From positions 1 to 27,024 of the forward strand of contig JALRFT010000093.1 of assembly GCA_023261915.1 (NCBI GenBank): DNA of 27,024 nt, given 5' to 3'. Each line of letters starts with the position of its first letter. Positions within the stretch are counted from its first letter, which is position 1. The translations under genes were made by a program, and so were the position numbers. This document shows, in pieces, positions 1 to 10,734 of this stretch. Under the pieces are notes generated by a model. It saw only the letters and a program-made list of their open reading frames with translations, was not told the origin of the DNA and ran no database searches. The stretch is from Acidimicrobiales bacterium. GTDB taxonomy: Bacteria > Actinomycetota > Acidimicrobiia > Acidimicrobiales > Acidimicrobilacustridaceae.

Positions 1-1
1 G

Positions 2-946
2 CTGGCGCTCGTGCTTGCTTCTTGCGGGGCTTCGGAGCCCGAGCCTGCCGACCGCGAGGCAGCCGGACCGGAGGCGCCGATCTCAGCAGGCGCCCTGCTG
101 GGTCTGCCGTCGAGCGAGCGGCTGGCCTCGGTGCAGCTCGAACCATGCAAGAACCTCGCGGCCCGGGGACTGTGCCAGTGGGTGGTGAACTCGATGTACG
201 TCTTCACCGGCCCGAACACCCTGACCCAGACCGGTGGTGCGGTGCTCACGAAGGCCTACGACGAGATTGAGCACGGCATCGTGACGGCTGCCTGGCCACC
301 TGCTGACGAGATTCCCAACGACCCCGCGCTGTCGAAGCACTGGCGCTACGAGTCCCAGGGCATGTTCACCGGCGTCGAGACCACCGTCTACTACGCCGCA
401 CCGCAGGGCTACCCCGTGGGTGAGCAGGTGGGGTTCTACGGCATGGTGCCCTACAACGGCACCAGCCAGTTCGCCTGTCGCAACGGGAACTTCATTCGCT
501 GTCGGGTGGTTCGTTCCGATCAGACGAACAACGCGCTGGCGCTCTACGAGGTGAGCAACAACCCCGTGGTTGTCCGCGTCACCAACCGGCTCGGCGCCCC
601 GGTGACCCGCGAGGGCGTCCCGGCGCTGACGGCGTTCATCCCGTCGCCGGTGGCCGGCGATCCGATCGACGTGGCCCCCGGCGCCACCGGGTACGCCGGC
701 GGGTACCGCTCAAGCGCACAGGACTCCCGCTACAGCATCACCTACGTCGTGGGCGATGGCGATGCGAGCGTGTCCGGCGCCCGTGCCGTGGTGAACGCCG
801 TGATCGACCGCGATTCCGGCGCCGACAAGAATTCCAAGTGCGACGTCTCCAACCCGCGCTCCACCGGCGCGCAGTTGCAGTGCCGGGTGACCGTCTCGGG
901 CGGGGCGGACGGCGTGGTCTACGTGGATGTGAACCTCTCGCGGTGA
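2..946 (+). CDS. Secreted lipoprotein of unknown function (5' end outside window)
   Basis: The reading frame is open to the left edge, and the first visible residues (LALVLASC) are the end of a lipoprotein signal peptide with lipobox L-A-S-C. The true start therefore lies just upstream; the GTG at 11 sits inside the signal peptide and is not the start. The mature part is about 305 residues, has several Cys residues that could form disulfides, and no domain I recognise. It ends with a beta-rich, Gly/Val-rich tail. It is followed 68 nt later by the RHS lipoprotein on the same strand, so the two could be co-transcribed and act together at the cell surface. Surface location is inferred from the lipobox. 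Function unknown. Confidence 0.75.
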   Translation: MALVLASCGASEPEPADREAAGPEAPISAGALLGLPSSERLASVQLEPCKNLAARGLCQWVVNSMYVFTGPNTLTQTGGAVLTKAYDEIEHGIVTAAWPPADEIPNDPALSKHWRYESQGMFTGVETTVYYAAPQGYPVGEQVGFYGMVPYNGTSQFACRNGNFIRCRVVRSDQTNNALALYEVSNNPVVVRVTNRLGAPVTREGVPALTAFIPSPVAGDPIDVAPGATGYAGGYRSSAQDSRYSITYVVGDGDASVSGARAVVNAVIDRDSGADKNSKCDVSNPRSTGAQLQCRVTVSGGADGVVYVDVNLSR

Positions 947-998
947 CCGGGCGCACAACGTTCCACGGCTGTAGCGATTTCCGATCTCAACTGTAAGC

Positions 999-1004
999 AG
1001 GAGA
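999..1004 (+). promoter_or_regulatory. Ribosome binding site that selects the RHS start
   Basis: AGGAGA ends one base before a GTG at 1006, too close to serve it, but 10 nt before the ATG at 1015. The ATG at 1015 is therefore the better start, removing three residues from the longest possible frame. Confidence 0.6.
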
Positions 1005-1014
1005 CGTGACCACG

Positions 1015-4000
1015 ATGAAGAGTTCGAGTGCTGCGATGTGGGTCCGACGTTCGGTTGCCGTCATGGTGGCGGTGGCACTGGTGGCGGGCTGCACTGCCGA
1101 GGGCGACCGTCGGGCGGACGCCGGCGATCCCGCCGGAGTCGGCGGCGGCTGGTCGGCCGAACGCCTCCCTGCGCTGGTCGGCACTAGTGCCACCGGCCCG
1201 GCGGTGCCGCTGCTCGAGGGCGTGGAACTCAACGGCTCGCTGGGGCTCGCAACCACGACGGTGCCGGTACTCGTCATGGCCGAGCCGCCATCCGGGGCAA
1301 CCCGCTTCGACTGGTCGGTGACCGACGTGTCCGGTACCGAGTCGGTCTTCACCACCTCGACGCCTGAACCGCGGGTGCGCGTCGCCGATGGTGCCTTCAT
1401 CGATGGGCGGACCTACTCGTGGTCGGTCGTGGCCTCCGCAGCCACCGGTCAGCTCGGCAGCGCTGGGCCCTTCGTGGTCAACGTGGACACCCAGCGGGAA
1501 GGCCGCCAGGCGGCCCTGGCGGCCGGGGCGGTGACCGTGGCCGCCGTGTCGGGTGAGCCGGTGTGGTCCTGGCAGGGCCCGAGCCTCGGCGCTGCCACCG
1601 GCACCGTGTCGTGGGGACTGTCGTACCGCCCTACCGGCGGTACCACCGACGTGCTGCCGGCGTCGTGGCGCCTGCAGGTGGCCGGCCCGACCTGGGATCG
1701 CCTCGAGGTGCTTGCTGGTGGCGTGGTGGGCCTGCGCAACCGCATCGGCACCACGGTGACGTTCCGCGAGCAGTCGCCGGGTTCGTACGAGGCGCTATGG
1801 GGTCCGGGCCAGTCGTGGCCGTCGGGGCAGTTCTCGACGCTGGTGCGGAACCCGGACGGCTCGTGGGTGGTGACCGATCTCAACCGGGTGGTCACCACGT
1901 TCGGTGCCACCGACGACGCCGACACCGTGTCATTCCCGACGGCCGTGTGGACGGCGGATTCGGCGCAGGTCAGCCTCGAGTACTCGGGTGATCGGCTTGC
2001 AGCGCTCGTGGACCAGGTGTCGGGCCGCCGGGTCACGTTCGCCTACGGCGGTGGGGACTGCCCCGCCGGTGGTGGCGACGGGTTCGTCGACGCTCCTGAC
2101 GGGCTGCTCTGTGGGGTGACCGGCTGGGACGGTGTCGTGATGGCGCTGCGCTACGTGCGCGCCGGTGACGGCGTGCAGCTCGGTCGGCTGGTGGCGTACT
2201 CCGGCACCGGCGAGACCGCCGAGGTCACCGATCTTGCCTATGACGCCTCGGGTCGCATGGTGGCGATGCGCTCGCCGCTTGCTGGCGCCGCAGTGGCGTC
2301 GGGCGCCGTCGACGGACTCGGGGACCAAGACCCACGCGCACTCACCGAGATCGGCTACGACGAGACCGGGCGGGTGGCATCGGTGACCTCGCCGGCGCCG
2401 CTGGTGACCCGCGGGGTACCAGGCGACGCCGCCCAGAACCAGCGGCCCCGGTGGTCGGTCGTCTACGAGTCACCGGGGGTGACCTCGCTCGTGCGTGACG
2501 GTGTCGCCACGACCACCGGTTACGTGAAGCGGGTGGTGGCCGACCCCGCCACCATGCTCACCTCGACCTCCACCAGTGCCCTGGGGGCCACCGAGTCGAC
2601 CACCTGGGATGTGCCGTCGTCGGCGCCGCTCTCCTTCACCGCGGGCAGCGGCCTCGTGTCGCGCACCACCTACGACGCCTCAGGTCTACCGGTGGAGCGG
2701 CGCGGTCCCATCGATCTGGCACTGCTGGACTCACCGGCAGCGCCGCGGGCAACCACCACCTACGACGAGTCGTTCGCCTCGAACCCCGACGGCGAGCCGC
2801 TCACCGGCCTCGCCGCCACCTACTGGTCGAACCAGCAGTTCTCCGGCACCCCAGCCGGTGCTGACACCGGCCCGAGTTTCGACGGCAACGTCCCCACAGC
2901 CTTGAACTTCAACTGGCCGTCGAGCCCGACGGGCGGCGCCGGTTGGTCGGCGCGGCTCACGGGTAGGGTCGCCATCCCCGCCGACGGCACCTACCGCTTC
3001 ACGGTTGCTGGCTCGTCGAGACTGTGGGTGAACGGGCGGCGCTGTGAGCCGACGTGCGACCAGGAGCTCCGCACCGGTGAGGCCCCCATCCGGGTTGATG
3101 TCACCACAGACACCGACGTCGCCGGAGTCAATGTGGAGTGGGCCACCCCCGATGCGCCGCTGGCGCCGCTCCCCACCTCGGTGCTGCGACCCGCCTACAA
3201 TCTCACGGCGTCCCAGACGATCACCGACGCCCTGAGCGTGACCCAGCCGGTGGAGATCACCTCAAACGCCACCTACGACGATCCGATCACCCAGCGGATC
3301 ACCTCAATGGTGTCGTCGTCGGGTCTGTCGGGGTCGCGGACCTACGAACCATTCAACCCTGAGGGCAACGACTGGGCCCGCCCCACCGGCTACGCCGATC
3401 CGTCGGGTGCGGTGAGTGCGGTGGAGTACTGGAACGACGACGAGCAGGCGTCGCCGTCGTGCGATGGGGCCGAACGCGCCAATCAGGGTGGGCTGCCGCG
3501 GCTCGTGACCCATCCCGGCGGGGCGCTGCCCCGCACCATGACCTACGACGCCGCCGGTCGGGTGGTGGCGTGGTCGGTGGCCGATGGCCCGACGGTCTGC
3601 ACCACCTACGACGTGACCGGTCGACCGCTTTCGACCACGTACCCGTCGGTGGACGGCGCTCCCGGCGTCGAGGTGACCTACGACTACGCAGCGGGCAACA
3701 ATCCGTTGGTGTCCACTATGACCTCGACGGTCGGCGACGCCACGACCACCACCCGGGTGGCGGTGGACCTGTGGGGTCGGCCGGTGCAATCCACCGACCC
3801 TTGGGGGTCGGAGACTCTGACGACCTACGACCCGGTGACCGGCGGCACGGCGTCGCAGGTGACCCGCACCCAGGCGGGGCAGACGGCGTCGAGCACGTTC
3901 GCCTACACCCCCGACGGCCTGCTGGTGTCCTCGGCGGCTGACGGTGCCACAGTGGCCACCTATGGCTACGACCCCTCGGGTCGCATGACGGCGGCGACGC

Positions 4001-5799
4001 TCGGCGACGGCACGGTCGGCGCCATGACCTACGACGCGCTCGGGAACATCGACTCACTGACGTGGACCTCGCCCGATGGCAGTGTGCGGGGAACCCAGGA
4101 AGTGTTCGCCTCCTCGGGTCGGCTGCTGAGCCGGATTCTCACCGCCCCCGACGGCACCGCCACGTACAACTTCGGCTACGACCCCAACGGCCGCCTCACC
4201 TCCACCTCGCTCGATACGGCCTTGCCGGTGAGCGCCCGCCAGTGGGGTTACGAGTTCGACGGCACTGCCGGTGCGTCGGCAAACCGCACTGCCCAGGTGG
4301 TCGACGGCGTTCGAACCACCTACACCTACGACGACCAGCACCGGCTGGTGGGCACCGACGATCCGACGCTCGCTGGTGAGGTGACCTACGACAGCCGGGG
4401 CAACACCACCCGCCTCGGGCAGCTGACGATGACCTACTCCGCCACCGGCCAGCTCGCCACCGCCACCGACGGCACCACCACCATCGAGAACCTCACCAAC
4501 GGCGTGGCAACCACCGGACGCAAGGTCACCACCGCTACGGAATCGAGTGAGGTGCGGTTCACCGCCAGTGGTCTGCAGCTTGACGTCGACGGCCGGGTAC
4601 TAGGCCGGACTCTGAATCTTGCACCGGGCGTGACGGTGACGACGACCCAGAACGCGCCGACCACCTGGGCGCTGCCCGACCTGCGCGGCAACGCCACCTG
4701 GATTCTCGGTGGCGGGGGTGCCGGTGCCACGACGCTGTACGACGCGTTCGGCCAGGAACTCACACCAGCCCCTCAGGCGGCAGTGCCGACGCCTGCGGTG
4801 TCGCCGGGCCCCAGCGCGGCCCCCGCACAGCAGGAGGCGCCCGCCCCTGTGCAGACCGGCGATGCCGCAGCGGTTACGACGACGACGCAATCGCCCGACG
4901 CTCCACCGGACACCACGGCAGGGATCGACACCACGGCAGCGACCGATACGACGGGAACAACCGCCTCTACGGATACGACGGCGTCGACGGCACCCCCCGA
5001 ACTGACCGGCTCGCCGTCGTCGCCCAGCACGACGGCGCTCTCGTCCAATGCGACGACGTCGGGCCCTGACGTCCGACCGGTGTACGGCTGGCACGGTGCC
5101 AGCGGGGTGAGCACCCTGATGCTCAGCGTGCCGCTCATGGAGATGGGGGTCCGTACCTACGTGCCCACACTCGGTCGATTTCTCGAGTCGGATCCGGTGG
5201 TCAACGGTGGGGCCAATCCCTACGCCTATGTCAACGGTGACCCCATCAACGGGCACGACACCACTGGCACCACCGACAAGTGGTGGGCGCCACTCATCGG
5301 GGCTGTCGTTGCCATTGCCGTGGGTGCGATCATCGGGGTCGCCACCGCGGGTGCCGGCCTCGGCGTCGTCGCCACCGTGTTCGTCGGGGTCGGCGCGGCA
5401 GCAGTGGGTGGTGCACTCGGCGAGGTCACCACCGAGCTCATCAACACGGGCACCGTCGACTTCAAGGCGGTGGGGTACGCAGCGCTCATCGACGCGGCGC
5501 TTGCCCTGGTGACCTTCGGGGCTGGCAAGTTCCTGAGGGGGCGGCAGATTGCGAGGGCGGAGCGGGCGGCCGTCAACGAGAGGGTCAACAGCAGGTGGGC
5601 AGCGCTCCTCGACGAGTTCGAGATGAACGGCATCGACCCAACCAAGGTGCAGGGCACCTACCGCTACTCCACCGGCAACGTCCGACTGGAGTTCCTCGAC
5701 CCGGCCGAGAATGCCAAGTACCTCCGCATGATCGACGAACAGAATCGTGTCAGTAGTTCGGTTCGATCGTCGTTCGCGTCGTTCAACGAGGGCTACTGA
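1015..5799 (+). CDS. RHS/YD-repeat lipoprotein with PA14 domain and polymorphic C-terminal tip
   Basis: This is a 1594-residue cell-surface protein of the RHS/YD-repeat family, which forms hollow beta-shells around C-terminal effector tips. Residues 1-26 are a signal peptide with lipobox V-A-G-C (Cys26). YD repeats (TYDASG, TYDAAGR, GYDPSGR, TYDALGN, GYDPNGR types) occupy roughly 330-590 and 740-1240. A PA14-like sugar-binding module lies between them at about 596-732 (ATYWSNQQFSG, DGTYRFTVAGSSRLWVNG). The RHS core motif (GRFLESDPV...NPYAYVNGDPIN) is at about 1357-1420. A Thr/Ser/Pro/Ala-rich linker of about 100 residues (about 1253-1353) interrupts the expected transition from the last YD repeat (YDAFG) to the core. 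The tip (about 1423-1594) starts with a long hydrophobic Gly/Ala/Val stretch and ends in about 80 hydrophilic residues I cannot assign to a toxin family. No immunity-like gene follows. Family assignment is firm; toxin activity is not shown. Confidence 0.9.
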   Translation: MKSSSAAMWVRRSVAVMVAVALVAGCTAEGDRRADAGDPAGVGGGWSAERLPALVGTSATGPAVPLLEGVELNGSLGLATTTVPVLVMAEPPSGATRFDWSVTDVSGTESVFTTSTPEPRVRVADGAFIDGRTYSWSVVASAATGQLGSAGPFVVNVDTQREGRQAALAAGAVTVAAVSGEPVWSWQGPSLGAATGTVSWGLSYRPTGGTTDVLPASWRLQVAGPTWDRLEVLAGGVVGLRNRIGTTVTFREQSPGSYEALWGPGQSWPSGQFSTLVRNPDGSWVVTDLNRVVTTFGATDDADTVSFPTAVWTADSAQVSLEYSGDRLAALVDQVSGRRVTFAYGGGDCPAGGGDGFVDAPDGLLCGVTGWDGVVMALRYVRAGDGVQLGRLVAYSGTGETAEVTDLAYDASGRMVAMRSPLAGAAVASGAVDGLGDQDPRALTEIGYDETGRVASVTSPAPLVTRGVPGDAAQNQRPRWSVVYESPGVTSLVRDGVATTTGYVKRVVADPATMLTSTSTSALGATESTTWDVPSSAPLSFTAGSGLVSRTTYDASGLPVERRGPIDLALLDSPAAPRATTTYDESFASNPDGEPLTGLAATYWSNQQFSGTPAGADTGPSFDGNVPTALNFNWPSSPTGGAGWSARLTGRVAIPADGTYRFTVAGSSRLWVNGRRCEPTCDQELRTGEAPIRVDVTTDTDVAGVNVEWATPDAPLAPLPTSVLRPAYNLTASQTITDALSVTQPVEITSNATYDDPITQRITSMVSSSGLSGSRTYEPFNPEGNDWARPTGYADPSGAVSAVEYWNDDEQASPSCDGAERANQGGLPRLVTHPGGALPRTMTYDAAGRVVAWSVADGPTVCTTYDVTGRPLSTTYPSVDGAPGVEVTYDYAAGNNPLVSTMTSTVGDATTTTRVAVDLWGRPVQSTDPWGSETLTTYDPVTGGTASQVTRTQAGQTASSTFAYTPDGLLVSSAADGATVATYGYDPSGRMTAATLGDGTVGAMTYDALGNIDSLTWTSPDGSVRGTQEVFASSGRLLSRILTAPDGTATYNFGYDPNGRLTSTSLDTALPVSARQWGYEFDGTAGASANRTAQVVDGVRTTYTYDDQHRLVGTDDPTLAGEVTYDSRGNTTRLGQLTMTYSATGQLATATDGTTTIENLTNGVATTGRKVTTATESSEVRFTASGLQLDVDGRVLGRTLNLAPGVTVTTTQNAPTTWALPDLRGNATWILGGGGAGATTLYDAFGQELTPAPQAAVPTPAVSPGPSAAPAQQEAPAPVQTGDAAAVTTTTQSPDAPPDTTAGIDTTAATDTTGTTASTDTTASTAPPELTGSPSSPSTTALSSNATTSGPDVRPVYGWHGASGVSTLMLSVPLMEMGVRTYVPTLGRFLESDPVVNGGANPYAYVNGDPINGHDTTGTTDKWWAPLIGAVVAIAVGAIIGVATAGAGLGVVATVFVGVGAAAVGGALGEVTTELINTGTVDFKAVGYAALIDAALALVTFGAGKFLRGRQIARAERAAVNERVNSRWAALLDEFEMNGIDPTKVQGTYRYSTGNVRLEFLDPAENAKYLRMIDEQNRVSSSVRSSFASFNEGY

Positions 5800-6052
5800 T
5801 GATCCGTGGGCGGCAGACCACGGGTTGCCTGCCCGGGTAGACGTCGGGAGAGATCAGTCAAGGGGCAGCGCAACGCCGGTGGTGTTTCCTGCAGCGGTCC
5901 GGGGGAAGTTCGCCGCATGATCTCGACTCGATGGTCCGACAAGGTGTTTGGTTGGCCGAGGGCGTCACCGGTGTATGGCCCGCCGGTCTAGGTCGCCCGG
6001 CGCACGATCGATTGGGCCTTCCGAGCGTCCTGACTTTCGCACCGCTGCCCTT
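5800..6052. other. Gene-poor stretch after the RHS gene
   Basis: The short open frames here have no convincing start, composition or family resemblance on either strand. An immunity gene for the RHS tip would be expected at this place if the tip were a toxin, but I see none. No clear terminator hairpin with a T-tract follows the RHS stop. Confidence 0.4.
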
Positions 6053-6276
6053 CTACTTGTTCCTGTTGAGATTCCGACCAATCACCAGTTCGTTCACGGT
6101 CCAGAGGTGGGAGTTCTGCATAGCCACCTGCTGAATGTCAAAGCCAAACTCAGATGAAAGGTTGCGAACGCCCTCGGCATCGTCGTAGGTCACAGCGGGT
6201 CTCCCCGGAGTTCGCTTACCAGGCGGAAGAGGTGGTGGAGCTCGTTGTACCGGTAAAGCCTTCGACCACTCCGAGT
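6053..6276 (-). pseudogene. 3' remnant of a D12-class adenine-specific DNA methyltransferase, frameshifted
   Basis: Read on the minus strand, two overlapping frames give one continuous match to the C-terminus of D12-class (Dam-like) adenine methylases. Frame one (6276-6193) reads RRLYRYNELHHLFRLVSELR then GDPL and hits TGA. Frame two (6193-6053) continues VTYDDAEGVRNLSSEFGF, then VAMQNSHLWTVNELVIGRNL, and ends at TAG. The family has the same order: LYxYN, KGDFLxTYDD, a GF strand, and a terminal MKNTHHxxMxELLIGRNL-type motif. The join needs one missing base at about 6193. The catalytic DPPY motif and N-terminal two thirds are absent, so this is a non-functional fragment. It sits beside tRNA-Arg, a common integration site. 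The family match is from memory and has not been searched. Confidence 0.65.
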
Positions 6277-6280
6277 ACCC

Positions 6281-6307
6281 CTACTTTCTTGATTTACAAG
6301 AAAGTAG
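6281..6307. repeat. Perfect 11-bp inverted repeat, 5-nt loop, beside tRNA-Arg
   Basis: CTACTTTCTTG and its exact complement are separated by ATTTA. The hairpin begins 6 nt past the 3' end of tRNA-Arg (minus strand) and abuts the upstream edge of the methyltransferase remnant. It has no T-tract, so it could be a tRNA terminator of the non-canonical kind or a structure left at an integration junction. It is AT-richer than its surroundings. Confidence 0.6.
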
Positions 6308-6312
6308 CTCAG

Positions 6313-6386
6313 CGCGCTCGGAGGGACTCGAACCCCCAACCTTCTGATCCGTAGTCAGATGCTCTATCCAATTGAGCTACGAGCGC
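6313..6386 (-). tRNA. tRNA-Arg (anticodon ACG)
   Basis: A 74-nt cloverleaf: acceptor GCGCTCG/CGAGCGC, D-stem GCTC/GAGC, anticodon stem TCTGA/TCAGA with loop CTACGGA (anticodon ACG, reads CGU and, after A34-to-inosine editing, CGC/CGA), T-loop TTCGAGT. The discriminator is G and CCA is not encoded. A TAGGCT -10-like hexamer lies at 6398-6403 on the minus strand, 11 nt before the mature 5' end. Confidence 0.95.
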
Positions 6387-6529
6387 AGTACCCTCGCAGC
6401 CTACCGGCCCGCTGGAGCCTCACGGAAACCGGCAAGCGGCTCGAAGGAATCCGGATTTCCGTCGGTTGCGAGACCGTCTGGAGTGTGTTGGGGGTGATCA
6501 GTCCGGCATGTCGGAACCGACGTCCCGGG

Positions 6530-6982
6530 TTAGCCGGCGAGAACTTCGGCGTTCACCCAGTCGGCTCGGCGGAACGCTCGGCGGATCAGGAAGGCGTTCC
6601 CTGCTCCCGCGATGACCATGCCGAGAATGATCGGGTGAATCGAGAACCCGGCGATGATGCCGGCGGCGACGAGAGGCACGAACCACAACCAGTAGAACCG
6701 ATACCACGGTCGGCTCCGCTGGTAGGCGGCGAAGCCGACCGCCAACTTGGCGTCAGCCTCGTTCTCTTGCGCTCGACCGATGCGGACCAGTCGCCGGATC
6801 TGTCGACGATGCTGCTTGTCGAGACCGTTCCACGCCGCCACGAAGCCTGGATCCAGTTCCACAGACCCGCTGGGATCGTCCAATGGTTGTGTTCGATCTT
6901 GTTTACGTGGCACCGCTCGTTCACATTCCCTTCGCCACCCATTGCCTCCGGGTGGGGTGTCGATCGTCGAAGCGTTCGACAT
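6530..6982 (-). CDS. Small two-helix membrane protein of unknown function
   Basis: From the ATG at 6982 this encodes 150 residues. The N-terminal half is hydrophilic and charged (LDKQHRRQIRRLVRIGRAQE). Two hydrophobic helices follow (about WYRFYWLWFVPLVAAGIIAG and HPIILGMVIAGAGNAFLI), then a basic tail. The start is uncertain: the ATG at 6982 has no ribosome binding site and lies close to the amt terminator, and a GTG at 6913 would give 127 residues. The coding signal is strongest from about residue 35 onwards. It is downstream of amt on the same strand but separated by a strong hairpin, so it is probably expressed on its own. No family recognised. Confidence 0.55.
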   Translation of the reverse strand: MSNASTIDTPPGGNGWRRECERAVPRKQDRTQPLDDPSGSVELDPGFVAAWNGLDKQHRRQIRRLVRIGRAQENEADAKLAVGFAAYQRSRPWYRFYWLWFVPLVAAGIIAGFSIHPIILGMVIAGAGNAFLIRRAFRRADWVNAEVLAG

Positions 6983-6991
6983 GGTAGGTGG

Positions 6992-7027
6992 TGTGGCCCG
7001 GCCGCCACCTTTGACGGCCGGGCCACA
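6992..7027 (-). terminator. Strong hairpin after amt
   Basis: A perfect 13-bp inverted repeat (TGTGGCCCGGCCG and its complement) has a 10-nt loop and begins 5 nt past the amt stop codon. There is no T-tract, as is common in actinobacterial terminators. It most likely ends the glnK-amt transcript. Confidence 0.75.
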
Positions 7028-7032
7028 TCGCT

Positions 7033-9131
<2,099 letters not shown>

Positions 9132-9266
9132 TCAGGCCCGTGTGTCGGGAATGTGAACCGCGTTCAGGTCACGCCACGTCCGGGGGGCGCCGGTGCGTTG
9201 TCGCCCGCCGGGAGATCTCTGGTCGTTTCCTCTGCCGGGAGCGTGAGAGGGGTCTGCGAGAGGCCC

Positions 9267-9282
9267 GCTCGGGGTGCCGAGC
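9267..9282 (-). terminator. Short hairpin at the end of the first carotenoid oxygenase gene
   Basis: GCTCGG-GGTG-CCGAGC forms a 6-bp stem with a 4-nt loop touching the stop codon of the minus-strand gene. It is short and lacks a T-tract, so the call is weak. Confidence 0.25.
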
Positions 9283-10709
9283 TAGTTCGGGAACCAGTTG
9301 GCGTGGAATCCGAAGGGAACCCGCCGGGGAAGCCGAACGGTGGCGATGGGCCCGGCTGCGATGTCCGAAGCGGCGAGCACGACGAGTTCACTGACGTCCC
9401 GGCGGTCGTCGTAGATGACATTGAGGAGCCACCCGTCATCCTCGGCTACACCTGCCGGGTCGGGAGCAAAGACGCTTTCCCCAACGTGGGCGTGGGTACC
9501 AGCCCACCAGGTGGTACGTGTCCCGTCGATCTCGTCGTACTTCACCATGGTGTCGAAGTCGCCGAGTGGTCGGTCGGTGTCGGTCATCGCTGACATGTAG
9601 AGCCAGCGGGCGCGCATGCCGTTGACGCTGTCGTTGATCCGGTTGAAGTCACCGCCGAGGTCGTCGAATTCCTCCGTTCCTGCCTGACCGGTGCGCAGGT
9701 CGACCCAAAAGCGCGTCGGTCGAGGTGGCTTGCTGTCGGCGGTTGACTCATCGAGGGGTGCCGATGGATCAATGCCGAAGTCCGGTCGATCGAACCGGGA
9801 GCCACACATGACGATGCGGTCATCTTCGACCCAGCCGCTCCAGAAGTGCTGCACGTGACTGGGCTCGATCTCGTGCCATGTGATGTCACTGGCCTCTCCC
9901 CGTCGCGGCATCACGCCGATGCGGGTTCCGTTCTCCGGTCGCCACGAGACCATGGGTCCCTGGCCCAGAGTCTCCATGTTGAACACGATCGGGGAGTCGA
10001 GGAACACGGCGTGGTCGGCGGTGATGACGAAGTCATGCATCATGACCGGCGCCGGCAGGTCGAGTGCCACGGAGTGCACGAGGACCCCGGTGGCATCGAC
10101 GACGTGGTAGCGGAGGTAGGGAGGGAACAGCGAGTAGGAGAAGAACAGCATCTCGCCGGTTCGAGGGTCGAGACGAGGATGGGCGGTCATGGCCCCCTCG
10201 AGGCGGCCGTCGAAGTCGTACTCGTCGACGGTCTCGAGACCGGGGGTGATCTCGGTGGGCTTGCCGCCCTCCCACAGGGCGAGCCACCGTCCGGCGTGAC
10301 GAATGATGTGGGTGTTGGCCGGGTTCTTGACCGGCCCGGCGGACCCGGTCAGCGAGCGGTCGGGGAATTCGAGCACGTTGCCGAGGCCGGGGTAGATGGC
10401 TCCCCCGTGTTCCATCTCGACCTGCAGTCCGCGTGAACGGATCCAGCGGTTCCGGTAGGACACCTTTCCGTCCTCGATGGTGACACCGTGGAGCATGCCG
10501 TCCCCGTCGAACATGTGGTAGCTGCCGAGTGGCTCGAACATCGGGTTGGGTCCGTTGCGAACGAACTGTCCGGAGAGACCCGCCGGGAGTTCACCGATGA
10601 CCTCGCAGTGCTCGACGTCGAGTTCGTCGGGGACCGGGAACAAGTTGCCGACGAGGTCGGGCTGGTTGGCGTCGTTGGTGACCGAACCGAGCAGTGGGGT
10701 GGGCGACAT
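9282..10709 (-). CDS. Carotenoid cleavage dioxygenase family protein (RPE65/CCD family)
   Basis: A 475-residue non-heme Fe(II) oxygenase of the carotenoid cleavage / lignostilbene dioxygenase family, which splits a conjugated C=C bond with O2 to give two carbonyl products. The family start motif GQFVRNGPNP is at residues 47-56. The four iron-binding histidines are visible as H177 (MTAHPRLD), H225 (MMHDFVIT), H288 (VQHFWSGWVED) and H469 (GFHANWFP). There is no signal peptide, so it is cytoplasmic or membrane-associated. The ATG at 10709 has no ribosome binding site; a TAGGCT box ends 6 nt before it, so the mRNA is probably leaderless. It is transcribed divergently from the Rieske gene with only 32 nt between starts and shares its operator. 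The substrate (carotenoid, apocarotenoid or stilbene) cannot be read from sequence. Confidence 0.92.
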   Translation of the reverse strand: MSPTPLLGSVTNDANQPDLVGNLFPVPDELDVEHCEVIGELPAGLSGQFVRNGPNPMFEPLGSYHMFDGDGMLHGVTIEDGKVSYRNRWIRSRGLQVEMEHGGAIYPGLGNVLEFPDRSLTGSAGPVKNPANTHIIRHAGRWLALWEGGKPTEITPGLETVDEYDFDGRLEGAMTAHPRLDPRTGEMLFFSYSLFPPYLRYHVVDATGVLVHSVALDLPAPVMMHDFVITADHAVFLDSPIVFNMETLGQGPMVSWRPENGTRIGVMPRRGEASDITWHEIEPSHVQHFWSGWVEDDRIVMCGSRFDRPDFGIDPSAPLDESTADSKPPRPTRFWVDLRTGQAGTEEFDDLGGDFNRINDSVNGMRARWLYMSAMTDTDRPLGDFDTMVKYDEIDGTRTTWWAGTHAHVGESVFAPDPAGVAEDDGWLLNVIYDDRRDVSELVVLAASDIAAGPIATVRLPRRVPFGFHANWFPN

Positions 10710-10715
10710 ACGGTA

Positions 10716-10734
10716 AGCCTAACAGTGTTAGGCT
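10716..10734. promoter_or_regulatory. Perfect 19-bp palindrome forming a dual operator/promoter
   Basis: AGCCTAACA-G-TGTTAGGCT is a perfect 9-bp inverted repeat with a 1-nt centre. Each arm contains a TAGGCT hexamer fitting the TANNNT -10 consensus: on the minus strand it ends 6 nt before the ATG at 10709, and on the plus strand 7 nt before the GTG at 10742. One bound repressor would cover both -10 boxes. The size and symmetry suit a TetR-family dimer, and a TetR gene lies at the far end of the cluster. The pairing with that regulator is inference. Confidence 0.75.

Noticed and set aside
4900..5000. Repetitive ACC/ACG/GAC codons in the RHS gene as a possible tandem DNA repeat
   Set aside because: The unit length is irregular; it encodes a low-complexity Thr/Asp/Ala linker and is better described as part of the protein.
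5806..5991. Open frame directly after the RHS gene, a possible immunity protein
   Set aside because: It is only 61 residues, rich in Arg/Pro/Gly as expected from random high-GC frames, with no ribosome binding site or hydrophobic pattern typical of immunity proteins.
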